A stretch of 11,338 nucleotides of DNA from Bacteroidales bacterium (GCA_004557195.1 SFER01000095.1:1-11338), one strand, 5' to 3'; positions 1 through 7,046 are shown, counted from the first letter of the stretch. Notes: generated by a model not told the origin, from the sequence alone. A program made the numbers and translations.

Positions 1-486
1 TTTTATACGAACACCGCCTCCGGCAAAACGGTCGAGGAGCTGTATAACAAGATCTACAAGCCGCACTACTGCCCGGATACATGGTACTATTTCGAGGGGA
101 AACCCGTAATCATCGCGGTCCAGGAAGAATGCTCCCCGGAAGCACAGGCGTTTTTCAACATCAAAATGGCACAGTGGCCGAACGAACCGGACAAGCAGGG
201 CGGCTGGCCATGGATGGATTTCACAAAACCGCAGCGTGTATTCGAAAATCTGCGTGGAGAGGCGGAGGTCATCAACGTCTCCGTGGCACAGCATCCGCAG
301 CTTCGATTCGGTGATTCCGTCCTCTATGGCGAAACCGGAAACTGCGGCAGAGCGTATCATGACGGCGCGAACGATCCCGATCCCAAGGCGTTTCTCGGCG
401 GCGCGAATTTCGGCGAGCAGTTTGCCCGTGCCATCAACTACGAGCCTGCATTAGATTCTCGCTTAGGGCTTTTCATCGCGAACTGA
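1..486 (+). CDS. Glycoside hydrolase-like protein (GH71/GH99-like TIM barrel), 5' incomplete and apparently 3' truncated
   Basis: The frame is open from the first base to TGA at 484-486, giving 161 residues of a gene that starts outside the window. The residues recall Bacteroidetes proteins with a GH71/GH99-like TIM barrel. Visible motifs are YTNTASGKTVEELYNKIYKP, FFNIKMAQWPNEP, a GGWPWMDF tryptophan-rich stretch, VINVSVAQHPQ and FGEQFARAINYEP. In proteins I remember of this type, the last helix is followed by a strand resembling VFVTGWNEW and a C-terminal tail. Here the similarity stops at about base 447 and a short unrelated tail (ALDSRLGLFIAN) leads to the stop. The gene may therefore be 3'-truncated. 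A polysaccharide-degrading, exported enzyme is plausible, but no signal peptide or substrate can be read from this fragment. The family call is from memory of motifs and is moderate; the truncation is inference. Confidence 0.55.
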   Translation, partial: FYTNTASGKTVEELYNKIYKPHYCPDTWYYFEGKPVIIAVQEECSPEAQAFFNIKMAQWPNEPDKQGGWPWMDFTKPQRVFENLRGEAEVINVSVAQHPQLRFGDSVLYGETGNCGRAYHDGANDPDPKAFLGGANFGEQFARAINYEPALDSRLGLFIAN

Positions 487-506
487 TTAAAAATTAAAAA
501 TGTTTC

Positions 507-538
507 GAGAACCACCGCTCCGCAGTGGTTCTCTTTTT
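507..538 (+). terminator. Rho-independent terminator after the GH-like gene
   Basis: A perfect 9-bp stem, GAGAACCAC (507-515) with GTGGTTCTC (525-533), closes a 9-base loop and is followed directly by five T (534-538). It lies 21 bases past the stop at 486, so it should end plus-strand transcription of the GH-like gene before the GC-rich region. An A-rich run (489-500) on the other side could give weak termination from the minus strand too. Confidence 0.8.
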
Positions 539-567
539 CCACCCCGCCACACCAGCGCACCCCTCTC

Positions 568-587
568 CGCTGCGCTGCAGCGCAGCG
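568..587. repeat. Perfect 20-bp palindrome
   Basis: The sequence CGCTGCGCTGCAGCGCAGCG reads the same on both strands. It lies in the first copy of the type-B repeat. As RNA it has no loop of its own and would form only a shortened hairpin; as DNA it could extrude a cruciform or bind a dimeric protein. No T tract follows, so it is not a terminator. Confidence 0.7.
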
Positions 588-1020
588 CCCCCGCCCGAGG
601 CGAAGCCGATGCCCAAAGGCGGACATTTCCGCCACCCCGGAGGCGGTGGCAGCCGTGCGTAGCCCCGTATTTCGCCGACCTGGGCGTCGGCGACATGCGG
701 GGAGCACGAGCCCGCACATATACATCGCCACCCCGGAGGTGGTGGCAGGCTGTCCCCCACGACACAGCACACCACACCCATTAGGCAGGCCGTCCCCACC
801 GATAGCGTACCCCTCTCCGCACTCCGCTCTCCACCGCGCTGCAAAGCAGCGCAAGCCCTGCCATCGGGGCACACGCACCTTGAATCCCCTTGCCGACCGA
901 GCCGCCGCTCCAAGCAAGCCCAATTTCCATCATCCAACAGCAGATGCACCACAGGGCGCAGTGCAACACCCGCACCTCCACCGAGGCGGAGACGAAGACC
1001 AACAGCGGACATATCCGCCA

Positions 1021-1060
1021 CCCCGGCAGGGGAGGCTGCCGTGCGCAGCCCCTGCCGGGG
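1021..1060 (-). other. Strong hairpin directly after the waaA stop codon
   Basis: A perfect 12-bp stem, CCCCGGCAGGGG (1021-1032) with CCCCTGCCGGGG (1049-1060), encloses a loop that can pair further through CTGC (1036-1039) and GCAG (1045-1048). It starts 5 bases beyond the waaA stop. There is no T run after it on the minus strand, so it is not a standard intrinsic terminator. It could protect the 3' end of the gltX-waaA mRNA or slow polymerase. It coincides with the third type-A repeat, so its position may reflect the repeat family rather than selection for termination. Confidence 0.6.
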
Positions 1061-1065
1061 TGCCC

Positions 1066-2289
1066 TTAGAAGATTTTGTTGAAGATTTTGGTGGTGGCGC
1101 CGAGGTTGCTCTTGATGTAGCGGGCGGCGGTAGCTCCCGTTTCTGCAAGGTAGGAGCTGTCGGTGAGGAAGCGGTCGGCAAGCGTGGCGTAGCCCTCTTT
1201 GTCGCTGATGCTGAATGCTCCGCCTTGTGCTATCAAGTCTCGCGCCTCTTTGAATTTGCTATAGTTGGGTCCGAAAACCACCGGAATGCCATATACGGCA
1301 GCCTCGTTGATGTTGTGGATGCCCACTCCGAAGCCTCCGCCTATGTAGGCTGCGTTGGCATAGCGATAGCACGACGAGAGTATGCCGAAGCAGTCGATGA
1401 TGAGTATGTCGCCGTCGATTTTGTCGCCGGGTTTGAGGGTGGAGTAGCGCAATGCCTTTCGCTCGGAACGGGAGATAATCGACTTGATGTGTTCTTCGCT
1501 GATTACATGCGGTGCAACGATGAGTTTCATTTCCGGGTGGCGGTTGAAGTGCTCATATACGATTTCTTCATCCGGCTCCCACGAACTTCCCATTATGAGG
1601 GTGAACTGTTTCTCGGCAAATTCCTTCACTGCCGGGAAGTCGGAAGTAGAAGCCATGATGTCGGTAACCCGGTCGAAGCGAGTGTCGCCTGCCACCACTG
1701 TGTTGTTCACGCCGATTCCCTCAAGAAGTCGCTTTGATTCATCATCCTGGATAAAGAGCGTGTTGAAGCAGCCTAGCATCTTGCGGAACATCCCGCCCCA
1801 CGGCTTGAAGAAAATCTGTCCGGGGCGGAAAATTGCCGAGATGATATAGGTGGGCACGCCGGCAGACTTGAGTTGGGAGAGATAGTTGCCCCAGAACTCA
1901 TATTTCACGAAGATAGCCATTCGAGGTTGCACTGTGGAGACGAATCGGCGGGCATTCTCGGGCGTGTCAAACGGCAGATAGCACACCGCGTCGGCTCCGT
2001 TGTAGTTTTTGCGCACTTCATAACCCGAAGGGGAGAAGAATGTGAGCAAAATCTTCTCATTCGGGAAGTTGCGCTTAATCATTTCGATGAGCGGACGCCC
2101 CTGCTCAAATTCTCCGAGTGATGACGCATGAATCCATATCGGCTTGTCGCCTTTATCAAGTTTTTCCGCTATGATATCGAAAGTGTGTTTCTGCCCTTCT
2201 ATCATCAGGCGAGCCTTCTCCATCTTCATCGAAGCGAGTTTCACACCGTTCTTATATAGCCGTATTGCAAGATTGTATAATGGATTCAT
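1066..2289 (-). CDS. waaA: 3-deoxy-D-manno-octulosonic acid (Kdo) transferase
   Basis: WaaA (KdtA) transfers Kdo from CMP-Kdo to the lipid A precursor at the cytoplasmic face of the inner membrane, the first step of LPS core assembly. The 407 residues match the family's usual size and two-domain GT-B fold. The acceptor-domain motif WIHASSLGEFEQGRP is at 52-66, with E60 in the place of the catalytic glutamate. GDTRFDRV is at 201-208, and the CMP-Kdo-side motif GGGFGVGIHNINEAAVYG is at 317-334, followed by FGPNYSKFKEA (339-349). The N-terminal 20 residues are hydrophobic and basic, fitting membrane association. The ATG at 2287-2289 gives the expected N-terminus and lies 15 bases after the stop of the barrel-protein gene, so it is the third gene of the gltX operon. 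Whether it adds one or more Kdo residues cannot be read from the sequence. Confidence 0.95.
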   Translation of the reverse strand: MNPLYNLAIRLYKNGVKLASMKMEKARLMIEGQKHTFDIIAEKLDKGDKPIWIHASSLGEFEQGRPLIEMIKRNFPNEKILLTFFSPSGYEVRKNYNGADAVCYLPFDTPENARRFVSTVQPRMAIFVKYEFWGNYLSQLKSAGVPTYIISAIFRPGQIFFKPWGGMFRKMLGCFNTLFIQDDESKRLLEGIGVNNTVVAGDTRFDRVTDIMASTSDFPAVKEFAEKQFTLIMGSSWEPDEEIVYEHFNRHPEMKLIVAPHVISEEHIKSIISRSERKALRYSTLKPGDKIDGDILIIDCFGILSSCYRYANAAYIGGGFGVGIHNINEAAVYGIPVVFGPNYSKFKEARDLIAQGGAFSISDKEGYATLADRFLTDSSYLAETGATAARYIKSNLGATTKIFNKIF

Positions 2290-2304
2290 TTGTTCTAAAG
2301 TTGA

Positions 2305-3381
2305 TTAGTAAATATTTGCGATTCTTTGAGTTTTGTCGGTTTTATGTTTCAGCAGGTTGTCGTCGAGATACACTCGTAGCAGAAGTTTCTGTGAGAATGC
2401 AAAACTGCCTTTGGCGGCAAAGAAGTCGAGTGCGGCTTCGAGATTCATGAAGTGGTTGCGCATAATGTAGGCATACACCTTCGTGCGGTTGACAAAAGAT
2501 GCCTGATAGACCGGCTGACCCATGTCGAGGCGTGCCCCGAAGGTGGGATAGAGCGTAAACAACTCCTTGCCGACATACAGAGTGTTTTTCAACCCAAGCC
2601 AATGCCATTCGGCAGCCGCATCGAGCCAAAAGCCGCATTTTGTTTGCCATCCGCCGTACAATCTGTATCTGAGCAGCTCAACAACGGCTCCCGCTTTCAC
2701 TGATAGCGAGTCGAGCGCAGTGCGATTCGATAGATTCACACCGAAATAAGGGTTGGCGATGATATTATCCACGATATATTCATCATCCGAGGGATGCGAT
2801 GTCTTGGCAAAGTGGTTCATCATTGCGTGTGCGCCGATGTTGAAGATGCCGCCGCGTGGCGACCATTCGCCCGAAGCGTTGATGTTGAAAGCCTCTCGGC
2901 GGCTCTCGCTCTGCATACTGCGCCAGTCGATAAACGCCTCAAAGAAGCCGTTGCTGTGGACATATTGCACCAGCGCACCGCGAATGTTGCGCTGGTTGTA
3001 TTTCAGCGAGTCGCTCCAAAAAACATCCGGTTGCTCCCGCAGCAACTGAGTGCGCGGAAACATACCAAATGAGAAGCGGAGAGCGGGAGTTTCGAAGCGG
3101 TAGTAGAGGGTGGGGGATATCTTGTAGCCATCCCATTCGCTCCCTATCGGCTGCTTCCACACAGCTCCGCCCATTATCCGATGCTTGCCATCGAGCGCAA
3201 TGCCGATTTCGGGGGCGAGCACGGTTTGGAAAGTGGTTTTGGTCGGTTCGTATTTATCTTCACCCTCGCGGTTGTCGAAGATAGTACCGAAATCCACGCT
3301 CCATTTAAAATCTTGGGCAGCAATCGCCATCGGAAGGAGAACGACTGCTGCCACAAATAGTATTTTGGTGATATTACGCAT
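2305..3381 (-). CDS. Predicted outer-membrane beta-barrel (porin-like) protein of unknown function
   Basis: 358 residues. The N-terminus is a classic signal peptide: basic MRNITK, a hydrophobic core ILFVAAVVLLPMAIA, and a likely signal peptidase I site near AIA-AQ (about 20-22). The rest alternates polar and aromatic residues in many short strands (for example WDGYKISPTLYYRF, ALRFSFGMFPRTQLL, RNIRGALVQYVHSNGFFEAF), as in Bacteroidetes outer-membrane barrels. It ends in an aromatic residue (Tyr). No conserved enzymatic motif was seen. Its ATG lies inside the last codons of gltX, an 8-base overlap (3374-3381), so translation is probably coupled. It sits between gltX and waaA; a link to LPS or envelope assembly is suggested only by that position. 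Closest alternative: a phosphate- or carbohydrate-selective porin relative. Confidence 0.75.
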   Translation of the reverse strand: MRNITKILFVAAVVLLPMAIAAQDFKWSVDFGTIFDNREGEDKYEPTKTTFQTVLAPEIGIALDGKHRIMGGAVWKQPIGSEWDGYKISPTLYYRFETPALRFSFGMFPRTQLLREQPDVFWSDSLKYNQRNIRGALVQYVHSNGFFEAFIDWRSMQSESRREAFNINASGEWSPRGGIFNIGAHAMMNHFAKTSHPSDDEYIVDNIIANPYFGVNLSNRTALDSLSVKAGAVVELLRYRLYGGWQTKCGFWLDAAAEWHWLGLKNTLYVGKELFTLYPTFGARLDMGQPVYQASFVNRTKVYAYIMRNHFMNLEAALDFFAAKGSFAFSQKLLLRVYLDDNLLKHKTDKTQRIANIY

Positions 3382-4906
3382 TTATCGGCTTGATATTTTC
3401 GATTGCAATCTTGATTCGTGCGATTGTCTCCTCCTTGCCCATAAGTTCGGTGATATCAAACATGTGCGGACCTTTACATTCGCCCACCACAGCGAGGCGG
3501 AAAGCATTCATCACATTTCCGGTGTGGTATTCGTGGGCTGTAATCCACGAAAGCACAATGTCTTCGGCGTTTTTCGACGAGAAATCCTCGATGCTCTCAA
3601 GCAAATCGATGAGTTCGCCCATGATGCGTGGAGTGTCTTCCTTCCAGCGTTTCTTGATGTCTTTTTCGGCGTAGGAACCGGGGCGCACAAAGAAGAAAGC
3701 GGCTTGTTCCCACAGGTCTTTAACAAAAGAGATGCGGCTTTTCACCATCCCCACGGCTTTTGAGACGTAAGCCTTGTCGAAACCGCTCACGCCTTTGTCG
3801 GCAAGTATCGGAGCGAAGAGGTCGGCAAGTGTGTCGTCGTCGATTTCCTGGAGATATTTGTGGTTGAACCATTTACCTTTCTCGAAGTCGAATTTGGCAC
3901 CGCTGCGCGAGCAATGGTCAAACGAGAACGCCTCCACGAGTTCGTCCATCGACATGATTTCGCGGTCGTCGCCGGGATTCCAGCCAAGCAAGGCGAGGAA
4001 ATTGATTACAGCCTCGGGGAGATAGCCCGACTCGCGGTAGCCCGACGAGATTTCGCCGCTCTTCGGGTCGTGCCATTCGAGCGGGAACACCGGGAAGCCG
4101 AGACGGTCGCCGTCGCGTTTGCTCAATTTGCCTTTACCGTCGGGCTTGAGAAGCAACGGCAGGTGGACAAATTGCGGCATAGTGTCGGTCCACCCGAAAG
4201 CCTCGTAGAGGAGCACGTGGAGCGGAGCCGATGGCAGCCATTCCTCACCGCGGATTACATGCGACACCTCCATGAGGTGGTCATCGACAATGTTTGCGAG
4301 GTGATATGTGGGGAGGTCGTCGGCACTCTTGTAGAGAACCTTATCGTCGAGAATCGAAGAATTGATTTTCACCTCGCCACGAATAAGGTCGTTGACCACA
4401 ATGTCGCGGTTTGGCTCAATCTTGAAGCGCACGACATATTTTTCGCCGGCATCGATAAGCGATTTCACCTCATCGGCAGAGAGGGTGAGGGAGTTGCGCA
4501 TCGAGCCGCGTGTCGAGGCATCGTATTGGAAGTTGGCTATCTCGTTGCGCTTAGCCTCAAGTTCTTCGGGGGTGTCGAATGCGATATACGCCTTCCCGGC
4601 ATCGAGCAGTTGCTGAGTGTATTTGCGGTAGATGTCGCGGCGTTCCGATTGCTTGTAGGGACCATAGGCACCACCTTCGCGCACTCCTTCGTCAATTTTA
4701 ATCCCGAGCCATGCAAGAGCCTCGTTGATATAGTCTTCGGCTCCGGGCACAAATCTGTTGGAGTCGGTGTCTTCGATGCGAAGAATCATAGTGCCCCCGT
4801 TTTGGCGGGCAAAGAGATAGTTGTAAAGCGCAGTTCTCACTCCTCCAATGTGGAGCGGTCCTGTCGGTGACGGTGCAAAGCGCACTCTTACTTTCTTTCC
4901 TTCCAT
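3374..4906 (-). CDS. gltX: Glutamyl-tRNA synthetase
   Basis: Cytoplasmic class I aminoacyl-tRNA synthetase charging tRNA-Glu. The product is 510 residues, normal for bacterial GltX. The Rossmann-fold HIGH motif appears as PSPTGPLHIGG at 12-22, followed by LRIEDTD. The motif VIRGEEWLPS is near 217-226, and the KMSKS loop is KLSKRDGDRL, with KLSKR at 260-264. The C-terminal part is the helical anticodon-binding region. A longer reading from an ATG at 4999 would add 31 residues that do not resemble the family and would put the promoter inside the gene. I therefore start at the ATG at 4904-4906 (MEGKKVRVRFAPSPTG). The first gene of a minus-strand operon with the barrel protein and waaA, it overlaps the former by 8 bases. 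GlnRS has a similar catalytic core, but the FAPSPTGPLHIGG and KLSKR forms favour GltX. Confidence 0.96.
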   Translation of the reverse strand: MEGKKVRVRFAPSPTGPLHIGGVRTALYNYLFARQNGGTMILRIEDTDSNRFVPGAEDYINEALAWLGIKIDEGVREGGAYGPYKQSERRDIYRKYTQQLLDAGKAYIAFDTPEELEAKRNEIANFQYDASTRGSMRNSLTLSADEVKSLIDAGEKYVVRFKIEPNRDIVVNDLIRGEVKINSSILDDKVLYKSADDLPTYHLANIVDDHLMEVSHVIRGEEWLPSAPLHVLLYEAFGWTDTMPQFVHLPLLLKPDGKGKLSKRDGDRLGFPVFPLEWHDPKSGEISSGYRESGYLPEAVINFLALLGWNPGDDREIMSMDELVEAFSFDHCSRSGAKFDFEKGKWFNHKYLQEIDDDTLADLFAPILADKGVSGFDKAYVSKAVGMVKSRISFVKDLWEQAAFFFVRPGSYAEKDIKKRWKEDTPRIMGELIDLLESIEDFSSKNAEDIVLSWITAHEYHTGNVMNAFRLAVVGECKGPHMFDITELMGKEETIARIKIAIENIKPINA

Positions 4907-4944
4907 ATATTTTATGTGTAAATTGTCGTTTATTAAATCAGTTT

Positions 4945-4976
4945 GCAAATTTACTCTAAATGGGGGGAGTAACAAA
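4945..4976 (-). promoter_or_regulatory. Bacteroidetes-type promoter for the gltX operon
   Basis: On the minus strand a perfect -7 box TAAATTTGC (4945-4953) is preceded, after a 19-base spacer, by a -33 TTTG (4973-4976). This matches the Bacteroidetes primary sigma consensus (TTTG, 19-21 bases, TAnnTTTG). Transcription should begin near 4938, leaving about 32 bases of leader before the gltX ATG at 4906. This supports the shorter gltX start. Confidence 0.8.
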
Positions 4977-5017
4977 GGATTTGTGCTAAATTCTTTCAAA
5001 TGAATCGCGAAACGGCG

Positions 5018-5152
5018 CTATTTGGCATCGAAACTATAGGTTATCCCCAGGGAGAGATAGTTGTGAACCGACGAATAGAAGCTCTCGGTGTTGTTGTAGA
5101 TTTCGATAGTGCGGCAAGCAGGAATGAGAGTAGTTGTCGCTGTGTGGTCATC
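5018..5152 (-). pseudogene. C-terminal relic of an outer-membrane beta-barrel protein
   Basis: Between the stop of the threonine-aldolase gene (5148) and the gltX promoter, one minus-strand frame reads about 44 residues ending EIYNNTESFYSSVHNYLSL, then GITYSFDAK and TAG (5018-5020). The ending, with alternating hydrophobic and polar residues and a terminal amphipathic strand GITYSF, resembles the last two strands of Bacteroidetes outer-membrane barrel proteins. There is no start codon for it, and the frame is closed by a TAA upstream inside the aldolase gene. The simplest reading is that a larger envelope gene was deleted, leaving its 3' end fused behind the aldolase. It is short, so chance cannot be excluded. 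Confidence 0.4.
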
Positions 5153-6188
5153 GTGGCAGGTAACTGATTAACTCGTCGATTTGCTCTTGAGTTGTAGCCC
5201 AACTTGTAACGAGGCGCACCACAGTGTTGCACTCGTCGTAATGCTCCCAGAATGTGTAATCGACATTCGGTTTGATGTAGTTGAGCACATCATTCGGGAG
5301 GATTACAAATTGCTGGTTGGTGGGCGAATCGACATAGCAACGATAGCCGCGGTTGTTGAATTCGCGGCGCATGCGCATTGCGCAATCCACTGCGTTCTTT
5401 GATATGTTGAGATAGAGATTGTCGGTGAAAAGAGTGTCGAACTGCATTCCGAGTAGCCATCCCTTGGCAAGCAGTGCTCCGTGGCGCTTGATGAGCGGAA
5501 TGGGCTTCTTTATGAGGTTGTGGTTGGTTACAACAACCGCTTCGCCAAACATGGCGCCCACTTTTGTGCCTCCGATGTAGAAAACATCGCACAACCGAGC
5601 AATGTCGGGGAGGGTGAGGTCGCTTCCTTCAGCCACGATGCCGTAGCCGAGGCGCGCGCCATCGATAAACAGGGCGAGGTTGAACTCCTCACACACCCTC
5701 TTGATAGCGGTCAGCTCGCTTTTGGTGTAGATAGTGCCGATTTCGGTGGGGTGGGAGATGTACACCATCCCTGGAGCCACCATGTGGCAGTGGGAATAGT
5801 GGTAACGGTCGGCATAAAAGTCGTTGCAGTATTTCTTGATGCCTTGGGCGGTGATTTTTCCGTCTTGGGCGGGAATCGTGAGCACTTTGTGTCCCCAACA
5901 TTCAACAGCACCGGCCTCGGGACCGGAGATATGACCTGAATCGACGCACAGCACGCCATCGCAAGCGTCGAGCACCGCATCGATTACGAACGCATTGGTT
6001 TGTGTGCCTCCAACGAGGAAAAACACTTTTGCGTCGGGAGCATCGCAGGCTGCGCAAATTTTCTCGCGTGCCGACTGGCAAAGGTCATCGTAGCCATAAC
6101 CCACCCGTTTCTCAAAGTTGGTTTCGGATAATCGCTTGAGAATGAGCGGATGACATCCCTCCATGTAGTCGCTGTTGAATCTTATCAT
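5148..6188 (-). CDS. ltaE: Low-specificity L-threonine aldolase family PLP enzyme
   Basis: 346-residue fold-type I PLP enzyme of the beta-eliminating lyase/threonine aldolase family, expected to cleave L-threonine or allo-threonine into glycine and acetaldehyde in the cytoplasm. The N-terminus MIRFNSDYMEGCHPLIL carries the family's substrate-binding start. GYGYD is at 30-34 and VGGTQTNAF at 59-67. SGHISGPEAGAVE (84-96) contains the stacking histidine H86. HPTEIGTIY is at 146-154. LFIDGARLGYG (173-183) contains the PLP-nitrogen aspartate D176 and R179. YIGGTKVGAMFGE (204-216) contains the Schiff-base lysine K209. The length is normal. It is transcribed alone from its own -7 box and its 3' end overlaps a barrel-protein relic. 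Some members of this branch act on other beta-hydroxy amino acids, so the exact substrate is not certain. Confidence 0.88.
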   Translation of the reverse strand: MIRFNSDYMEGCHPLILKRLSETNFEKRVGYGYDDLCQSAREKICAACDAPDAKVFFLVGGTQTNAFVIDAVLDACDGVLCVDSGHISGPEAGAVECWGHKVLTIPAQDGKITAQGIKKYCNDFYADRYHYSHCHMVAPGMVYISHPTEIGTIYTKSELTAIKRVCEEFNLALFIDGARLGYGIVAEGSDLTLPDIARLCDVFYIGGTKVGAMFGEAVVVTNHNLIKKPIPLIKRHGALLAKGWLLGMQFDTLFTDNLYLNISKNAVDCAMRMRREFNNRGYRCYVDSPTNQQFVILPNDVLNYIKPNVDYTFWEHYDECNTVVRLVTSWATTQEQIDELISYLPR

Positions 6189-6220
6189 TGTAAATCGAGT
6201 CTATTTACATTAAAAACAGA

Positions 6221-6229
6221 GCAAAATTA
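6221..6229 (-). promoter_or_regulatory. -7 promoter box upstream of the threonine aldolase gene
   Basis: Minus-strand TAATTTTGC fits TAnnTTTGY exactly and lies 32 bases before the aldolase ATG (6188). I see no TTTG at the best -33 spacing, so the promoter is only half supported. The start site should be near 6214. Confidence 0.55.
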
Positions 6230-6289
6230 CATAAAATCTTGTATTAATTGCATAATTCTGCCAAAAATTGATTTCATGACGATTTTTTA

Positions 6290-6889
6290 TCACTCAACAA
6301 GAGCCATAAGCGCAGCCGGAATTGAGAGGCGGATGTCCTTGCTGTCGCATCTGATTGAATCGACAAAGTGCTTCCATTCGCTGCGATACACATCGTTCAT
6401 GTGGGAGTTTGCGCTGTTATCCTTGCGAGCGCTGTAGGTCATGTTTGCCACCCGGTCGCACATCTTAACAAACGGAGCGTAGGGGGTGGTGCGAATCCCC
6501 TCGTAGTATCGTTCGTTGGCGCGCTCGGCTCGTGTACGCCCTTTCTCGTTGGTGAGCGCATACACGATTTCGGCGGCGATATAGGCTTGCGAAGGGCTCA
6601 TGTATTCATTGGCGATGGCGGTTACATTGTTATATGTGAGCCGCGCGTCTTCGATGCTGTCGTGAAAATATGCCCCAAACACCAATGGGATAATCTCTTT
6701 TTCGTCATCCACCACTTCGTAGCCGTATTTTATGGCAAGGTCGGCTACCATCGACAGGTGATAGCTGTAAGGTCGGCTTTTGTCGTAAGTCTGGTTGACG
6801 CTTGCATGGAGTTCCCAGGCGGCTTGACGGATAGAGTCAATGGTTTCATATTGTGCCTTTATGTAGGCTTCAAACGCTTCTTTTTTCAT
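6290..6889 (-). CDS. HD-domain hydrolase, SpoT/MESH1-like (possible small alarmone hydrolase)
   Basis: 199 residues with the metal-binding pattern of the HD superfamily in the version found in RelA/SpoT hydrolase domains and MESH1. SRPYSYHLSMVA (38-49) supplies R39 and H44. YFHDSIEDA (74-82) supplies H76-D77 and the E80-D81 pair, like HDxxED in SpoT. FVKMCDRVANM (140-150) supplies K142, D145, R146 and N149, like the KLADRLHNM motif. All metal ligands expected for an active hydrolase are present (H44, H76, D77, D145). No synthetase, TGS or ACT domain follows, so it is a stand-alone domain. By family, hydrolysis of (p)ppGpp or a related 3'-phosphorylated nucleotide is plausible, but other nucleotide substrates are equally open. 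It is monocistronic, divergent from the MalY/PatB-like gene, with its own -7 box. Confidence 0.8.
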   Translation of the reverse strand: MKKEAFEAYIKAQYETIDSIRQAAWELHASVNQTYDKSRPYSYHLSMVADLAIKYGYEVVDDEKEIIPLVFGAYFHDSIEDARLTYNNVTAIANEYMSPSQAYIAAEIVYALTNEKGRTRAERANERYYEGIRTTPYAPFVKMCDRVANMTYSARKDNSANSHMNDVYRSEWKHFVDSIRCDSKDIRLSIPAALMALVE

Positions 6890-6951
6890 CTTTTGGTTTG
6901 GTTATTATGGCATATTCACATTTCTACAAATGGCGATTTGTTTTGAGTTAT

Positions 6952-6960
6952 GCAAAATTA
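6952..6960 (-). promoter_or_regulatory. -7 promoter box for the HD-domain gene
   Basis: Minus-strand TAATTTTGC matches TAnnTTTGY, 62 bases before the HD-gene ATG (6889). The -33 position is only T-rich, without a clean TTTG. The predicted leader is about 55 bases. Confidence 0.5.
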
Positions 6961-7046
6961 CACACTTTTTTGCGATAAAATACTATAATGAACAAAGTTT
7001 TTTTTGAACAATCTTTGGCAAAATGACAAATTATCGTGCCCGGACT

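Larger units (their letters stand above)
540..1065. repeat. GC-rich non-coding region with diverged hairpin repeats
   Basis: About 525 bases without a credible gene, much richer in G+C than the rest (about 80% in 541-600). At least three related sequences recur. Type A, with consensus near GCGGACATWTCCGCCACCCC, is at 618-666, 713-757 (degenerate left part) and 1004-1051. It carries small stems: 618-623 with 628-633, 631-636 with 645-650, 727-732 with 741-746, and 1005-1009 with 1014-1018. Type B shares AGCGYACCCCTCTCCGC at 554-570 and 804-820, each followed by a stem: a perfect 20-bp palindrome at 568-587, and GCGCTGC/GCAGCGC at 836-852 with an AAA loop. A third pair, GGCAGGCYGTCCCC, is at 744-757 and 784-797. 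ORFs through the region are long only because GC-rich DNA has few stops. Function unknown; REP-like extragenic elements or remains of a mobile or structured RNA element are possible. Confidence 0.65.

Noticed and set aside
494..1021. Minus-strand frame of 175 codons with recurring LPPPPGWR-like segments
   Set aside because: The peptide repeats are translations of the GC-rich DNA repeats. There is no promoter box or coherent protein pattern.
540..1065. Possible CRISPR array
   Set aside because: Repeat copies are diverged, irregularly spaced and of unequal length, with no uniform spacers and no cas genes.
646..1737. Long plus-strand open frame of 363 codons
   Set aside because: It runs through GC-rich repeats and then antisense to waaA. 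Its product is low-complexity and without family features, and waaA is certain on the other strand.
3860..4870. Plus-strand open frame of 336 codons
   Set aside because: Entirely antisense to gltX, which has all synthetase motifs; a shadow of codon usage.
4907..4999. Upstream ATG extending gltX by 31 residues
   Set aside because: The extension does not resemble the family, and the consensus promoter at 4945-4976 lies inside it.
5041..5232. Minus-strand frame of 63 codons starting inside the aldolase gene
   Set aside because: Its sequence has no protein-like features; a neighbouring frame carries the barrel-like relic instead.
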